From Siphonodentalium dalli (lineage: Eukaryota > Mollusca > Scaphopoda > Gadilida > Siphonodentaliidae), in assembly GCA_032622095.1 (NCBI GenBank), contig CP136064.1, forward strand, positions 191,009,794 to 191,073,793: a DNA stretch of 64,000 nt, given 5' to 3'. A model generated the notes under the pieces. It saw only the letters and a program-made list of their open reading frames with translations, ran no database searches and was not told the origin of the DNA. This document shows positions 37,901 through 52,900 of this stretch, one piece after another (position 1 is the stretch's first letter; each line of letters begins with the position of its first letter). A program made the translations under genes and the position numbers.

Positions 37901-40900
37901 CATTTTCCATCTCACACAAGCTCATAATGTTTAATTGAGTATCTTCAGCCCGTTTTTATTGGCCCATTTTGAATAAAATCTTCATAATATGTTATTAGTC
38001 TATCTGTCTGTCCGGGCATAGGTCTGTCCATTAACCAGGGTTTCCGCTAGGGGTTGGGGGAATGTGGCCGTTTTTTGGAAACACATACCAGGCGCCCTGT
38101 CAGGAGAAAATTTGGATGCTTATCACTGAAAGGTAGTCATTTACATGCACTTGAGACAACGAGCAGGAACATTGAAGCTTCGTATAGAAACCAAATTAAA
38201 ACAGAAAGTTTTTCTTAGATCTCAAATTAATGAACTAAAAGCATGTAACCACAACAGCATACAATGGATACAATGACTTTTATAACAGCAGCAATATTAA
38301 AAGTCAACATCAAAGACTACCGCAGTTGGCAAAAGACACATTGTCACACTGTCTAGCAGTAACAGGTGTTATGTCATATAAACAGAGCTCATGTCACAGA
38401 TTCTGCATGCCTGCTTTCTTTGTATTTTGTTCACAGACGGATCAAAACAATGTGGTGTAAAATCAAAAGCCATTCCTCAGAATAAATACACTGATAATAA
38501 CTATTAATATTTTAATTGTTTTTTTTTAATTAAACATTTCTTTGATACAGTCCTTTGTTTTGAGGAAAAAGGTCTGCACTCTTCGTCGCAGCGACTGCCA
38601 AAACTCACCTGTGTGCATGGTTGTAGCTCAGAATTCAGCCCCCCTAATGACTTACTGATGTATATTGTGCATTTTGAGGGGAAGTAGTGGGTCAGAAAGT
38701 TGGGACTTATAGACAGAAATCTATGGTAAATTAAAACGCGAGAGGCTGATTACTACTAAACATTCGCCCGACAAAGCGTTACCCAGGATGGTGTAGACAA
38801 CTGTGCATGTGGTCCGCGCTACTGATCATGTTTTATTCAAGCACCAAGTGTAGGATTCCTTGCAATCTGTTAATAATCAGTGTCGGTGATCGCTCGTCCT
38901 GTGTAAAAAGGGGACTGAGCTAGGTCTGTGGCTATTTTGTGACAATATTAAATCAACGTTGGGGAGGGGAATGAGGCTGCTGGACGGCCGGCCTGCCGTA
39001 GTTATGGAAACCCTGCATTAACAGATTTGTTTCCAACCGGTAACTCCAGTTTGGATTATTGTTTTAATTTGTCGCAACTTGCATGGTGTATAGTTAAAAA
39101 AAATGCCGCTGTAACAGTAATGTTTGCACAAATATGGTTTCAATATGCAAAATCCTGTTATTGGACAGTTACTAATAAACAAAGTCAATATATTTTCACG
39201 TGTACTTGTTGATAATAGTTGTTTTATAGACATTTATGTTATTTTATTTCACAGGAACCCACTGTGAAGGTTTGCATCCCTTCAAATAATTGAGCTACTC
39301 ATAACTGTGTATGACAGAATTTAATTTGTCACCATGGGCAGGAAGATTGCATGTTTGTCCATAAATCTTCTTTATAAATAGCTTGTTTGTGGCAAGGTTG
39401 TACTCGTTACATACATTATCTGAAATCTTGTTTGACTATTCTAGGTCAGGAGAGTTGTAGCCAATGCCCACAAGGATATGAGTGCCCTAACAGGGGACCT
39501 CCTGTGATTTGTCTTGCTGGGTACTACAGCACAAATGGACTTGGTTACTGTGAACCGTGTTCTGCTGGGACCTATAGCACTGCAGGTAAGATGTTCGTGA
39601 ATGTGTAAAATAGATTGTATATGTGTATCTATCACATTGTGTAAATGAGAAATTATATGATAGGAGTATTATACCACTAGAATACACTTAATACACTGAA
39701 AAATCCTAAAATAAGGAGATAAAGTCTGATTCTGTAGCTATTTTTTGCCAATTTTGTTCTGTTCAAGAAAATGGGGAACTTCAGTGCCACATTCACATAT
39801 ATATCGGGCTGTATAAAATCCAGACCCTGTTAAGCAATATTTTCGTGATTTGTATGCGTCCATATCTCAGCCATCGTGTATCGAATCTGAATGAAATTTG
39901 AGATGCAGATATTATAGCCATGGTTTATCGGATCTCAATGAACTTCGGTATGGTAGTTTATCATCAACAGTGCTTTCAACAGAAGGCCCAGTCATAGCAA
40001 TGGTTTTTCGGTTTTAGATTTATCCTGTCTGTCCGTCCGTCAACATTTTGGTTTCTTGATGATAACTTTTATAGTATTCGTTTCTTGATTGACTCAAATA
40101 TTTGTATGTGGTTTATTCACAAGATAAGACAGGTGAAGTCTGAATATAGTTCAACAGATTTTGCCTTATTGGATTTTTAAAAAGGCTAAATGTATGGTTT
40201 CCAGATGATAATTTTAGTATTTGACACAAAACTAGGTGGTATAGTCACAAGAAAAAGCAAACAAAGTTTGAATATGGCATCGGTCCAACATATTTTTCCT
40301 GAGTTATAGCCCAGGGTTGATTTTGGATTTGGTCTGTGCACAAACACTTCAGATAGCAGTATTTGTTTTTGTCAATCATTATGAGCAAACAATGGGCAGA
40401 TCATGCTATGGCTCTGGCGGTGCACTTATTTTAATTGTAGATCTGGAACTGTGAACACATCTTTAATGATTTCATCTACTTTCTCTAGGAGCACATTCAT
40501 GTATTACATGCCCACAAGGTCACAGCTGTAACAATGCCACTAGCTCTCCTGCACCATGTCTTGATGGTTACGTCACACAGAGCGGCCAGAGTAGCTGCAC
40601 TCAGTGCAACTCAGGTGAGTTTCATACCTTTGGTATACACATCAAGATAACTGTGGGTAAGAAAATGATTTATTGAATTGTCTCCATCTTCGTAATTGTA
40701 TATACATGTATAGCTTTAAGTTTGACAAGTGAATGCAGATTGTGAACATTATATTTATTTATATTAAAATTACTTAATTAAACACTATTTATCATGGTCA
40801 TTGAAATCTATCTTCTGAGATATCAATTGTTGGATATAAATCAATTGCTTGAAAAGCTAAGCTTCATTCAACGATATCGCTGCTTTGTATAAAAGTTTTA

Positions 40901-43900
40901 GTCGTCATAGTGAGAAGATGATCTAGTTATTTTTTCTCTTACCTGCTTTATATTTGAATATAATGTCAATGTATCTTTTTGTGGATGGTGTCCAATATTT
41001 TTTTTTCTATTCCTAAAAAACAAGATGCGGTACCAGATATCAACCAATCAACATGCGAGTCATGTCCCGCAGGAAAACAGTGCACCAATCCAGCGTAAGT
41101 ATTTATCTGGCAGTGAATTCTTGAAAACATGATGAAATTATTATTTGTTTCAGTTAATCATTTTCACTCATATTGACTTAATTTTCACTAAACTTGTGTA
41201 TCATAATGAAGACTCTTGTCGAAGCCCGAAAGAAATATCTAGGAACTGAACATTAAAGGTGCATCATCATATTTGAAACATAAAACTACTAATGGTAAGC
41301 TTTGTATGGCCAACATTTTTGAGAAAGGATGTGGAAACCCATTCGGAAATTTTTATTAACCCTTTACCCAACAGAAGGGCCCTGTGCCAATGCATTCTCT
41401 TATATATGCGAGTCGACCATAGGCTTAACATATTAAAAATTATAAAATTGTTAAAGAATGTAAGAAAAAATGTTAAAAAGTGTTAAAAAAAGATTTTTTT
41501 TAGGCCAATGCATTCTCTTATATATGCGAGGCGACCTATGGTCGACTCGCATATATAAGAGAATGCATTGGCACAGGGCATAACTATAACCATCACAATG
41601 TGGTCAATGAGCCGGTTCCAATGATATCCATATTTGTATGGTTTTATTGAGACAGACCCAAGATATTTTAGGCTGTTGAAGCTTTATTTGGCCGGTTTGT
41701 TGGGTAAAGGGTTAACAGCTAGGGTGTCAAATTTAATGCAGATATTTAAGCTTTTTATGTATTTACCCTCTCCAGATTTAAGTCAATCCGATATATAATT
41801 TTTTCAGGAATACTCCAGCTGATTGTGCTGTGGGATCATATTCAACCCTCGGAGCAGGAACATGTACCAGTTGTCCAGCTGGTCAATACTGTCTGTCAAA
41901 GATTGCCACACCTCAAAACTGTCCATCCAGTAAGCTTAATTTAACTTCAGTATTGCAGTTCATTTGGAATCAATAGCTTAAAACAACAGTCTGACTTTTA
42001 GTGTTGACATTAAAACTTCTACACTTTTTAACAGTTGTAATAACATTTTCAAGTTGTGCTCCAAAGTAACATGGAGACATGAGAAAAAACTCAATAATTG
42101 TTTGACTGATGGAATGAAAATGGCTGATCTCATAAGAATGTTGATCACAAAAACCTCACTCACATTATTTCTACTCGGTTCCACTCACACATGTATATTC
42201 ATAGTATTCATTCATTATATCAACCAAGTAGGTGCCTATACATTTGAACCACTTTTCGTACCATCGCCCTAACAAAGCCTATTTAAAAAAAACCCAGTCT
42301 GCACATGATGAATGTAACCCAAAAAACATTCAAATTAATTCCGCCATCTTCATCATATCATCTGTCACCACATTCAGGGGTGATAGGAAGACTATCACCC
42401 CTAACAATATACATGAATAGTCTATTAATATTATGTTTATTTGTAATTGTACTTTCCATGTGTGTATATTGTAAATAATTTTTTATCCTAAATGAATTAT
42501 CCTAAGTACCTCAAATTGGTCTGATGTACATAAATTCAATGTGACTGAGTGTTTGAAGTTGATACAACAGTGTTCATTGAGGATACAACAATTTCTACAT
42601 TCAAAATGGTGTAAGATCTTTCTTCTGTTTCATATCTCATTTCTTCTATTTACAGATTCATATTCTCTTGGCGGAGCAACAAGTTGTACAATATGTCCAT
42701 CAGGATATGAGTGCCCATCATCGAGCACTGCACCAGTACAGTGTGCTGCAGGAACATATAGTGCTACAGGATGTATGACCTAAATTTCATTTCAACATTC
42801 CTTGATTCTTAAAGTGATGTGAAACATTCCGGTGGGGTGTTCAAAAGAAATTGAGAATAATCTTGCTCAAAGTAGTTATTTTTACAAATATTAATCCAAA
42901 TTGACCACACACAGTGTCATGCTTATATATTAATTAAACGCAACGACTCTCGATGGCGAAATCACTTTAGTTAAATTATCGCCGAATCAAGATGTAAATA
43001 TTTACAATTGAGCGTAGTGCAGACGATGTTATCTATGGAGTGGTAAGGTCGATTTCTTTGAAATTTTCGGTAATGTTAGTAGAATGCTACATTCCCCAGG
43101 TTGGGATAGCCCCTGATTACTAATTTATCAATTTCACACACCCGAACAAGTCCATGATATGTCTTTAACCCTTTCATGACGGGAGCTGCGCTGGTGCAGC
43201 ATTAAAGATCCTGTGCCAGTGCATTCTCTTATATATGCAAGTCTCCCATAGGGAGCCTAACATATATAAGAGAATGTATTGGATTACAAGGTCAAGGTAA
43301 ATATTGTTAGGCCAATGAATGCTCTTATATATGCGAGGCTCCCTATGGGAATGCATTGGCACAGGGTTTTCACAAAATATCAGGAAGCTCCATTCATGAA
43401 AGGGTTAACTTCAAATAAATTGAAAATATTTTACAAAATGGTGACTGCCAAGTGATGTTAAGACTTGAACTAATCACACAGTTGATCTGATAATCTTTTT
43501 ATTGTTACATCTATTTTGTTAGTGGTTATGGTTTGGTACATGTACTGGGTTGTGGCTTTTGACAAATATATTTTACATGAATTTGGTTGAATTAGTTTAT
43601 AAACTTGATAAGATTAAAAAAAATCTGTAGTATTCTTCATTGTGATTGCCTCTTTTAACCTCTAGTAGTTATCCTCTATGATAACCAAGACCCTGATAGA
43701 TAAAACAAAATAAAACTTGTCATCTATTATTCTCTAGTGATACTACTATGGTCAAATTTTTACGGCTTGTAATAATTCCAGCATATCTCTATTACAGCTG
43801 CAGTCTGTACATCATGTGATGCCGGGTACTTCTGCCCCATTGGATCAGTAACTCAGATTGCTTGTAATGATGGTTTCTTCTCATCAAGTGCAGCTTCTTC

Positions 43901-46900
43901 CTGCGCTGCATGTGCTGCTGGGAAGTACTGTTCTCTCACACAAGAACTAGATTGTCCAGGTGGCACATATTCTCTTGGTGAAGCAACAAGTTGCAATTAT
44001 TGTCCTGCTGGTATGTGTTACTGAGAATGATATTGCATATATTTAGCTTATGTGACATAGAAGAAAAGCTATACTGTTTTCAAAAGCATTTGTTTCTAAA
44101 GTGACATTAGATTTGTTACATGTATTGTCCTCTCTTCACTTGTCATGACACATATATCTCGTAAAATATTGACAAATAAAAACCTATATAACATAGCCAT
44201 TTATTGGTGGATTCTGACAATTTTTTGTTGTGAGTTAATTGTCATGGGTGACAGCTATACACAGAAAATCGGGTTCGCCCTGATTTTCTAACCAGAGTTA
44301 TGCCACTTGTTTCTATTTATAGAATTTTGATGACCATTAGCGCAATAAATATTTGGTATATGGATCTTTCACAACAATATCTTGAACAAGTTCGAAAACC
44401 AGACTTGGCCGATCCTTGTTACCTGAGTTTGTCTATTTTTAGCTATTTTATGACTGTTAGCATCAAAACTTGAAGAAACGTCAAACCAAATACATTCATT
44501 TTTGATATGTGAACCTTTCACAACAATATCTCGATCGATTTCGAAAACCAGGTTTGTCCCATTTATTTTACCTGACTTTAAAATGGCCCTTATAGTTTGT
44601 CTTTTTTTTAGCAATTATTGAACGTTCACGTGATAGCTTGATCAAACTTCAACCGATTCCATTCATATTGGGTAAATCGATCTTTCACAACAATATCTCA
44701 ATTGATTTCGAAAACCAGGTTTGTCCAATTTTGTTAGTCTTGTGTTTTCAAAAACTCAACTTATCAGTTGGCAAGGTCAGTAGGTTGGTTGGCGTCTGGG
44801 TGGGATTCTGTACGGGCACGAGACTGTTAGCGCAATAACTCAAACAAACGTCAACCAATTTCATTGATATTTGGTATATGGGTCTTTTGCAATAATATCT
44901 CGATTGAGTATAAAAACCAGGTTTGTCCAATCTTTTATATGAGAGTTATGGGACTTAGTTAGTCTATTTTTAGCGATTTTGATCATTCGGGACCGTTTGC
45001 GCGATAACTCAAACAAACTTCGACAGATTTCAATAATATTCGGTATATGAGTCCACGTTCACCAAAAGATGGGAGCTATCAAATCTGAACGATTTTCAAT
45101 GAAAAACATGGCCACCGGTAGCCATCTAATCTTGGATTTTACTCTTTGCAACACTAAATCCTTTTGCACACCCTACAGGGCATATCCCTCATTCGATCAT
45201 CACCAACTTCTTATGTATCCTCGGGGTGACCTCTAGATGGGTGCTTACCATTGTTCCCGAATTCTGTTAAAAATATTACTGCCAGCACCCATCTTGGAGT
45301 TTACTCTTTGTATGACTAAATCCTTTAGCACACATTACAGGTCACATTTCTCATCCAATCATCACCCAACTTCATATGGATCTTCGGGGTGACCTCTAGA
45401 TGGGAGCCTCCCTTTTTCCCTGAAATTTAAAAAAAAAAAAACATGGCCGGCAGCAGCCATAAGCGCAAATGATGCCGTATATAATGAACCTTTTTCGAGT
45501 ATTATTTTTGACTGTGTGTCCATGGTCAAGCCTTGAAATAGAGTGCCTGACATTTGCACAGTGGGCTAGCATCACCAAATTCACCCTCTGGGAACCTCAT
45601 TCTGCTTAGGCCTCATCTTCCGGGAAGTATCTATAATCCCAAATTAACATTGTTTTTAGTGTCATTTTCCCTTCTGTTCAGTTTCGAAATCCCCTAATTT
45701 GCAAAAGATAAAATGAATAATCGACTAATGTGTGAACATCACCAACTTCAACTGAGGAACTTCAATCTGATCCTAAATCTCACATAGCAGTTGATAACTA
45801 AGCAGGATGAGGTCCCCAGAGGACACAGCCTGCTGTGTCAGACAAACTATTGTTAGGCTTGTTCATTGTTTATTATCTTATAATGAAATTTGTGTTTCTA
45901 ATGTTCTGGTTGGACTGTGTACTTCTGACTGCATGAAACAAATATTTTTTTCCAGGCTTTGAATGCACCAGTAAATCGTCACCTCCAAACCCGTGTGGAT
46001 CCGGGGAATATAATGTGAATGCATCATCACTCACATGTCAAGTGTGCCCGGGAGGATACATGTGTCCGACATCAACAGCTCTACCTCAATCCTGTCCATC
46101 TGGTGAGCTCACATGTCATAAAATACCTCAAATGAATTGTGAAATCCCACTATTATTTAACAGTAATGCCATAAATAATCAACTCTGTAATCACAGCAGA
46201 AATATGGGCAATTTTTTAGGATTTAGTCAGGAATATGGCTTGTTGCCATTCATTGGAAAACTCTCACTGAAAGCTTTCCGATGAATGGCAACAAGCCATA
46301 TTTCCGACTAAATCCTGAAAAATTGCCCATAATTCTGCTGTGGTTAAGGAGTCGATTATTTAAAGCATTACTGTAGTTCTATGAGATGTTGGGTTTTCAA
46401 TATCCTTTATCTTATGATTTGGCTTTTCAAATTGCTCGTTTAACTCTTTCTATACTAAATGGATTCTCCCATTCAGCTATAAAAGTCTACATTGGAATGT
46501 TCTATTATTCATTTGGAGGCATGTTCAGGTAATACAAGCAGACAAAAGCAGACAACGGACATGGGAATATATAATAGAAGTGCAGAACGTACATTTTCAT
46601 TGGATGTAAATGTTCAGATAATAAGGTCGTTTGTTGAACTTATAATCTGAATATTGTCCAAGGGAACTACTCGTCAGTGAGTTTGTAGTATAGAAAGGGT
46701 TAACAAGTTTAAACCTTTCAGTGCCAAGTCCGATTTTTGTATCAACCCATATTTCCTTGATCATTAAAGCTCTATCCATCAATGTATCACATTATTATAA
46801 TCAATAAATTTGAAAAATGATCAAGGAAATATGGGTTAATACAAAAATCGGACTTGGCACTGAAAGTGTTAACAGTATGCAGTAAAACCTCACCAAACTA

Positions 46901-49900
46901 GACTCTCTATAAACCAAATCCCACTACAAAGAATGAACTGTTCTGTCCAGAATTCATTCAAGTGCATTGTCCCAAATGATTATCTCTGTAATCCCAATAA
47001 CATTTATATTCCCTATGGGTGACATGCATTTTTACTTTGAGAATCTGAAATCGCTTGTGTTCTTACCACTGTCTAACACATTAGCTCACTCAGCTGTTAA
47101 TTGTTCGGCAAGTGCTTTGAGCAAGGCAGTAGCAACAGGTGTCTGATTAGATATCGATTTTGTTTCTCACCTTCAGTGAACATTTGAGGTATTACAGATA
47201 GATTCAATCTTTGATTATTATTTCAAGTTTACCAGTAACATTGTCCTTTACCAAAAGAAATAAAACAGAAAGTTAAACCTTCCTATATGAAATACTCATT
47301 GATGAGTAATTCGATCCCATAAGTCATTTTGTTAAACTTATTAATTAAACATATCCCACGAATTTATGTGAATTATTCTGCACTTGTATTATCATTTTGT
47401 CTGGATGTCATCTTCTCGTATATCCTTAAAGGCATGGATGGTTTTTGTGGCGGGTATGTTGTTAAAATAGTCACACTTGTTAAAACTGCCATAAACAGAA
47501 AGAATATTGAAATCTTGACATGTTTTGTTCTTATACCAATCATAAATATCGCATAAATAGTATTTTATTGTCAAGTTTGTATGCTGTGTTATTTGAACAA
47601 TAGCCAGGTTTTGTAACATTTTTTACTTTTGTTTACATAATATTTATGATTGGTATAAGAACAAAGTCTGTCTATGTTTTAATATTTTTTCTGTTACTAT
47701 TTTAACAGCAATACCCACTGCGAAGGCCATCTGTGCCTTTAACATCCCTCCGAATGAATAATGGACCATTTTCCAATGCATACTGTTATAACTGAGTGGG
47801 AGAATCCATTTAGTATAGCAAGGGTTAATTTGGAGATGACAATGTAGCCTACCATGTGGAATTACTTGCAAATGACTTACTGCATATATTTTAATGTCTT
47901 TGTAGGACAAATAAGCGGCATTGGATCCCTGTCTTGTACTGATTGTCCACGTGGGTATTCTTGTCCTGACATCACAGACCCATCAGCTAACGTAGCATGC
48001 ACAACAGGGTCATACTCTGTGCCTGGAGATACAACCTGTACTGCTTGTCCTGTTGGAAAATACTGTCCAAACACAGAGTAAGTATTCAGTTTTAAAGGTA
48101 GTTTATCTCTTTCCTCAACTTTCGGTATTGATTCGGCAGGGGGGGGGGGTGTATAAAATAATAATTTTGAGGCAGAGAGACCAGTCGGCAAGAGGTTCTG
48201 TTGCAAAAAAAAGAATTTTTTTCACAATTTGTTTTCTATAAATTTGCTTGTAATTCTATAATTTAAAACACTTTTAATCCTTCCATGACTGGAGCTTCCT
48301 AAAATATTGCAAAAACCTGTGCCAATGCATTTTCTTATATATGCGAGTCTCCCATATGGAGCCACCCATATATAAGAGAATACATTGGCCTAACAATATT
48401 TACCTTGACCTTATTAGCCAGTGCATTCTCTTATATATGCAAGGCACTCTATGGGAGACTCTCATATATAAGTGAATGTACTGGCACAGGATCTTTAATA
48501 CTGCACCATCAGAGCTTCTGTCATGAAAGGGTTAAATGAAATGTGTGCACCACCATATGTTTCTCTTGTATCTTTCTTGATAATTGAAATATGCCTTGAA
48601 ATTTTTTGTTGAAAGTGCTGACATGAAATGATAGAGCATCTTTAAGGTATTTTGAAACCGTCCATTTACAACAACATTCAAAATCTTAATTAAAATAGTT
48701 CTTTGCTTTGTTTCGCTGATAAAATAGGTGAAAACGTAATGTGACATGTAAACTAGACCCACATAGATACCAAAAAATTTCATTTTGTTATTGAAAAGTT
48801 TTAAACAGAATAATTATAGGTGTACATGTACCTCCAAGATATCAAACATATATGAAATAAATAAATAAATATATAAATTCAATATCAAACAAGATAGTGT
48901 CTTTCAGGTGGGACTTATTGGCCCAAATATGGTATTACATACATTAGATTCTTAATAAGAAATGAAATATGTTTCATGAAAATTGTCCTGGAACCCTGAA
49001 TACATCTTAAAATTTATTGCAAATTAATAATTATTTCAATTCCATTGGTATGAAATTTGTTTCAATCTAGGCCTTTCCCAAAAATGTCGATTTTAATTTG
49101 AGATCTTTACTGAGCTTGCAAATCCCTAAGAATCTAAATGCATATGTAAAGACTACTTGTTTGTAATATGACCTTAACTGAGGCTGGTTGCAAAGCTTGT
49201 CATGATTGGTCAGTAGCTGTTTCCCCTGGTTATGTTGATGTCATAGTGTTGCACAATTTTATTAAACATTGCCCTGTTCGCAAATTTGACATCAACGGAT
49301 GTATAGCATTGACAACTGGTTGATACAGGCACTAAAAAGTTAATCCATATTTATTCCAATGTTTCAGACTTTTTGTCTTCTTTTCTAGCGAGAATCTTGA
49401 AATTCTGTGCCCGAGTGGCACATATTCAACTGGGAGCGCAGATTCTTGTACGAAATGTGTAGCTGGTCAGAAGTGTCCGAACACAGATGGCTCGAGTGTG
49501 GAGACCTGTCCCGCCGGAACATATTCCCTGGCTGGTGCAACTGTCTGTACAGACTGTCCATCTGGATACGCTTGTCCGAGCAATACAGAAAGTTCCAAAA
49601 TAAGGTGCCACAGAGGATCATACTCCACCGGGAGGCAAACAGCTTGCACAGAATGTCCTGCTGGATAGTAAGTGTGATTCATGTTCTATATCTACTTAGA
49701 TGATTTTACTTCATGCTTCCTGTGTTGGTAGCAATCAGACCTGTTAATATTTGAAAATGGTCATTTATTAAAAAGGAAGAAGCAGACACTTCGTTTTAAG
49801 CCAAGTTAAAATACTCAGAATTCCATCGGATACAGCCGGATTTGTGCAAAACCGAAAATACAAAATCGGAATAAACTATAAAATGGACTCGTCTTACGGT

Positions 49901-52900
49901 TTAACCCACAATAGAAATGGACACATAATCACACATTCCACCATTTATTAACAAATTTAAAGAAGCAGTAACTTCGTTTAAAATAAGTAAAAATGAACCA
50001 GAGTTACACATGTTAAAAAACCGGACATGTGTGAAACCGAAAATACAAAATGGACCTGTCTTACAGTTTTACCCACAAACTAAATCGACACATTCTGTTC
50101 ACATGCTTTGTGACTTTGCGGTTATTTAACAGCTGTGTGATTATGTGTCTAAATTACGTATTGAAATAAAGTAGATGCATGATCGCATGTTTGTTTTGAC
50201 AAACGCTTGAACTGTCTCAGAACAATTAATTAATATACTGAGGGATGTCCAAGCTGTGAAAAAGGGATTAGTGGCCCATGCGTTTACTCATTTTATCTGT
50301 TGATATTGACATGCGTGGCCCTACTAATTAATTAGCCATGTTGTCACATATGCTGGAGAAATTTGTGGTTATCCGTATTTTAGATGTTTTCGCTATGGCA
50401 ATCCGGGAGTCTCACAGACAATACGTGAAAACTTAACAGCTCTGGTAGCAATTAAAATTTTTAAGATAGCACACTCACAGAAATCTCAGTTTCTCATGGC
50501 TAGAAGCCAGAAATACTTGATACATTTATAGGAAACTTAACACCTTTCCTGAACTGTAGCTACTGTTGTCTTTCTAAGGGAGATTATTTTAAAGTCAGAA
50601 GTTGATTGGAAAAAATATTCCCAAAACTAAATTAATTGAACTGTATATGTAACTGAATCTGTATAACATCACGTAAACTGAAAGCTAATATATTGCACTC
50701 ATTGTTTATTATCATTGAAATAGATTCTTTTTGGTAAGAAAAATTGTTATCTCTTGAAAACCAGGAAGCTTCATTGTAAATTATGTGATCAAAATTGCTC
50801 TATCTGTATATTTTCCCAGAAAAGAACTAATGACTGCACAGTTAAATTCTCCAGGATAGCTTATTGATGAAATTCATCAGTTTAAAAATGAACCTTATGT
50901 TTCAGCGGTATGTTTGGGAAAAATTTAGTTTGAACCTTAAGACCAATTAGTTTTTAGAATCTATCATTGGCAGACTAACCTCATACTGAATGTTTTAGTG
51001 AGTGTCCAATAACAACAGCCAATATACAGATAAGATGTGTGGATGGTACCTATTCAGCTGGGAACCAGTCTTCTTGTATGAACTGCCCCGCGGGTTACGA
51101 GTGTCCAGACACGAACACAGCTACAGAGTGAGTAAACAGAAATGTCTTGAAATAAACAAAATAGTCAGACAGTCAATGAGGCAATGAGGATGTTGTCACC
51201 AGAATGGAGGTCAGTCTTTGGTTGAGTAAATTGAGTTGGCCATGAAGATTGTGGTCATGTGCATTTCTACTATGGTTTTCTTCAATTTCTTTGCCTGAGA
51301 TTGGATTAAAATTTGACTCTCCAGATGATGATGATGATATAGATGATAGATTTATTCCAATAATCATAAAAATGTTTTCTTTTGTATTAGCACATGGTAA
51401 TGATCGTGACAATGTGTCAGAATCATAGCGTAGTTGGGACACGTTCATTTTTTAGGACAACGCACACACACTGAAACCAGTATCCTGCCCAGTATTTGAA
51501 GGGAGTGGCCAATCCGACACAACATTTTTGACTGAGATATTGGCCTTTATTAACATAGAAAATGTTTTTGCAAACTGTTAAAACATACAGTGTTTTTGTC
51601 TGAGCTTATTTTCTCACATCCGCTATTAAGTTTGTTTACAACTTTTCCAACTGGATATAAAGCTAAAACAGTTCTGCTCTTATTAAAAAAATTATTACCT
51701 CCAATCCATTGAATTAGACATCATTGTAAAGTTTAAACATTTCAACAGGAAATTCGTCACTGTCAAAAAATGGTCTCTCAGAATACTAAGGCACTTTTTA
51801 TCAGGAGAGAAACCTCTGGCTATGTATTTTTTTTATGTGTTAATTGAGAAAATAAATATGACAAAAAGATGAGACAAACAAACAGACAGAAGACGTAAAG
51901 CACAAACATTAGAGTAACAATATATTGAGACATATTATATTCTTGCACTCACTTTTGCACGCTCCCCAGTGAATTTCACTTGGGCCACTTTCTCACTGGC
52001 AACATTAATGATTTAAAGCATACATGAATCATATCTAGTTGGTGTGGTGTATTTTTTTGAAGAGATAGGTAGAACGTTATACTGCTGGCTATTGGATGAC
52101 ACAATGTTCGCGCTCTTAACAAAGAGTGTCATGTTTTATAGTTATATAAAGAATTGCATAATTTGGCTCGGCTGTTTGATGTTCAAGTTAAGAAACGATT
52201 AATGCAAATTTGGGAGATAGCTCTGGCTATGTATTATGGTACCTACTACCACACTTCGAATCAACATACTAATTATTAATACTATACCATTCTAGGACAC
52301 CTTGTGACCCTGGTTACTACTCCCTTGGTAACCAGAATACATGTACGCAGTGTGCTGAAGGGTCATACTGTCCCTCTACATCTGATGGACCCGAGAGATG
52401 TAACCGAGGTTTCTACAGCGCTGCTGGGGCAACCAATTGTACTGCATGTGAACCAGGCTATTATTGTCCATATCCAGAAGGTGACCAGTTTAATTTACCG
52501 TTCTGTCAAAGTTGCTATCAAAAGTGATGACATTTGGGGCAAACATTTTGTCTTATTTCTAATACAAATGCAGATAGTGATAATGATTATTTTATTTGTG
52601 TTACTCTACTAAGTACCAAAGAAATTGGCATCAGACACTTACTCGATATGACTGAATATGTCTATCGATATGCAGAAAATTGTGTCCAAATATGTAATGT
52701 ATCTTCATAATTCCCCATCCAATTACATACCATAAAACTATTATTTTATGTTTTCTATATAAAAATCAAATAATGAGATTGAACCTATGGGCCAATTTAT
52801 GGCCGGTTTCAGATATCGACTTAAAAAAGAGTCAGTTATGTCAGGTTGTGAGTTTGGACAAGAAGAGTCTGAGGTTTCTCATCAGACTGACACTGACATG

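Noticed and set aside
44369-44614. 81-codon minus-strand frame
   Set aside because: It lies in a tandem repeat, and similar frames recur in each unit. No coding signal.
46015-46284. Exon 11 frame continuing 180 bp past the donor
   Set aside because: Beyond 46103 the frame enters a family-A MITE. The GTGAGC donor at 46103 keeps the phase required by exon 12.
2410-46375. Regularly repeated palindromic sequences that could be mistaken for a CRISPR array
   Set aside because: Copies are kilobases apart, end in TA or TTAA target duplications, and lie in introns of a eukaryotic gene.
49385-49682. Several minus-strand frames over exon 13
   Set aside because: They are complements of a clear cysteine-repeat exon on the + strand with matched splice phases.
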